Below are positions 63,066 to 64,000 of a DNA stretch of 64,000 nucleotides, one piece after another. Numbering within the stretch: the first letter of the stretch is position 1; each line of letters begins with the position of its first letter. A model generated the notes under the pieces. The model saw only the letters and a program-made list of their open reading frames with translations, ran no database searches and was not told where the DNA came from. The position numbers and the translations under genes are program-made. The stretch comes from Pseudomonadota bacterium. GTDB taxonomy: Bacteria > Pseudomonadota > Gammaproteobacteria > Burkholderiales > Burkholderiaceae_C. The stretch lies in the NCBI GenBank assembly GCA_029780695.1, contig JAKOYD010000035.1, forward strand, positions 88,689-152,688, given 5' to 3'.

Positions 63066-64000
63066 TCAGAACGTGCGAACCTTGGGCGGCACGCTTTCGA
63101 CGGTGAGCGGCTTCATGCGCACGGGCTTGTAGCTCAGGCTGTTGTCCGCGCTGTGCCACAGGGTGTGCTTCATCCAGTTGGCATCGTCGCGGCCCAGCGG
63201 CGCCGTGGGGTGGTCGGCCGGGTGCTCGTAGTCGACCACGGTGTGGGCGCCGCGGCATTCGTGGCGCGCGGCGGCTGAGACCATGGTGGCCTGGGCTACT
63301 TCGATCAGGTTCTCGACTTCCAGCGCTTCCTGGCGCGCCATGTTGAAGACGCGGGAATGATCCTTCAGGCCTAGGCCGGCCACGCGCTCGCGCAATTCGG
63401 CCACCTTGGAGACCCCTTGATCCATGCTGGCCTGGGTACGGAACACGCCAGCGTGGGCCTGCATGGCGGCACGGATGTCGTTGGCGATGCTCTGCGCGTA
63501 TTCACCGTCGCTGGCGGCTTCCAGGCGGTTGAGGCGCTCCAGCGAGTAGTCCGCCGCATTGGCTGGCAGCGGCTTGTGCGCCCCCTTGCCGTGGTGAGCG
63601 ATGATGTGATTGCCGGCGGCCTTGCCGAACACCAGCAGGTCGAGCAGCGAGTTGGTGCCCAAGCGGTTGGCGCCGTGCACGCTGACGCAGGAGCATTCAC
63701 CGACAGCGTACAACCCATGGATGGGTACATTGAATTCGCCGTTCGTCGGCACACAGACCTGGCCGTTGATGTTGGTCGGAATGCCGCCCATCTGGTAGTG
63801 GATGGTGGGCACCACCGGGATCAGTTCCTTGGTGATGTCGACGTTGGCAAAGTTGATGCCGATCTCGTACACCGAGGGCCGGCGTTTGTGGATCGTGTCG
63901 GCGCCCAGGTGGTCGAGCTTGAGGACGACGTAGTCGTTGGTGGGGCCGCAGCCACGGCCTTCCTTGATTTCCTGGTCCATCGAGCGCGAGACGAAGTCGC
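63066..64000 (-). CDS. sdhA: Succinate dehydrogenase flavoprotein subunit (5' part outside window)
   Basis: The C-terminal 310 residues of SdhA are visible; the frame continues past base 64000, so the Met at 63980 is internal. VVPTIHYQMGGIPTNINGQV contains the substrate-binding His, and SVHGANRLGTNSLLDLLVFG with KAAG contacts FAD. The helical C-terminal domain ends PPKVRTF. The missing N-terminus would hold the FAD-linking histidine. It oxidises succinate to fumarate in TCA cycle and respiration. Confidence 0.97.
   Translation of the reverse strand, partial: DFVSRSMDQEIKEGRGCGPTNDYVVLKLDHLGADTIHKRRPSVYEIGINFANVDITKELIPVVPTIHYQMGGIPTNINGQVCVPTNGEFNVPIHGLYAVGECSCVSVHGANRLGTNSLLDLLVFGKAAGNHIIAHHGKGAHKPLPANAADYSLERLNRLEAASDGEYAQSIANDIRAAMQAHAGVFRTQASMDQGVSKVAELRERVAGLGLKDHSRVFNMARQEALEVENLIEVAQATMVSAAARHECRGAHTVVDYEHPADHPTAPLGRDDANWMKHTLWHSADNSLSYKPVRMKPLTVESVPPKVRTF

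Overview
The window is GC-rich chromosomal DNA of a betaproteobacterium, most likely a member of the Comamonadaceae (Burkholderiales). This rests on three things: nuoLMN followed by a DUF2818 gene, a Nudix hydrolase and a DUF1178 gene; the sdhB-sdhE-gltA / LysR-leuC-leuD-leuB / asd-fimV-truA-trpF-trpB-trpA-accD gene order; and short dispersed repeats that I associate with that family. No genus can be assigned from the sequence alone. No tRNA, rRNA, CRISPR array, phage or intact insertion sequence was seen.

Layout. (1) 1-6251: end of the complex I operon (nuoL partial, nuoM, nuoN) plus DUF2818, Nudix and DUF1178 genes. (2) 6293-10284: an FNR-type oxygen regulator divergent from hemN with an FNR box between them, then two TauE/SafE-type membrane proteins. 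(3) 10431-11466: 6S RNA gene (ssrS), zapA and a small coiled-coil cell-division-type protein. (4) 11551-26682: a cobalamin riboswitch followed by a long, tightly overlapped B12 uptake and salvage operon (btuB, a BtuF-like protein, cobU, btuF, btuC, btuD, btuR, ogt, bioB, cobD, cobC, cobQ, cobT, cobS and alpha-ribazole phosphatase). It imports corrinoids, adenosylates them and builds the nucleotide loop; no corrin-ring synthesis genes are present. (5) 26743-28915: AlkB-like dioxygenase and lysS. (6) 29124-37324: a surface-glycan cluster (flippase, acetyltransferase, two glycosyltransferases, aminotransferase, phosphoglycosyltransferase, membrane 4,6-dehydratase). (7) 37534-46465: Lon-N-like protein, YggT, then accD, trpA, trpB, trpF, truA and fimV on the minus strand. 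(8) 46661-59390: asd and the leuCDB genes, separated by an 8-kb block with a HAD dehalogenase, an antitoxin remnant, an A/T-rich DUF262 gene, the non-homologous end-joining pair ligD/ku and an unknown membrane protein. (9) 59402-64000: LysR regulator, gltA, sdhE, sdhB and partial sdhA.

The most unusual feature is the density of small dispersed repeats. At least 17 copies of a roughly 50-bp element containing GATAGCT and a GCGCTT/AAGCGC inverted repeat lie both between genes and inside genes. Inside genes they are translated, usually in the same frame and from the same strand, into an Ala-rich peptide placed in linkers or termini. LigD carries three copies, one in each of its linkers. Three other repeat families (a MITE-like GGACGC inverted repeat, a CCCTCTCCC element and a CCCCCTGAGTCGC element) fill most intergenic gaps and convergent gene junctions, and one lengthens the N-terminus of btuF. 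Repeat membership was judged by eye.
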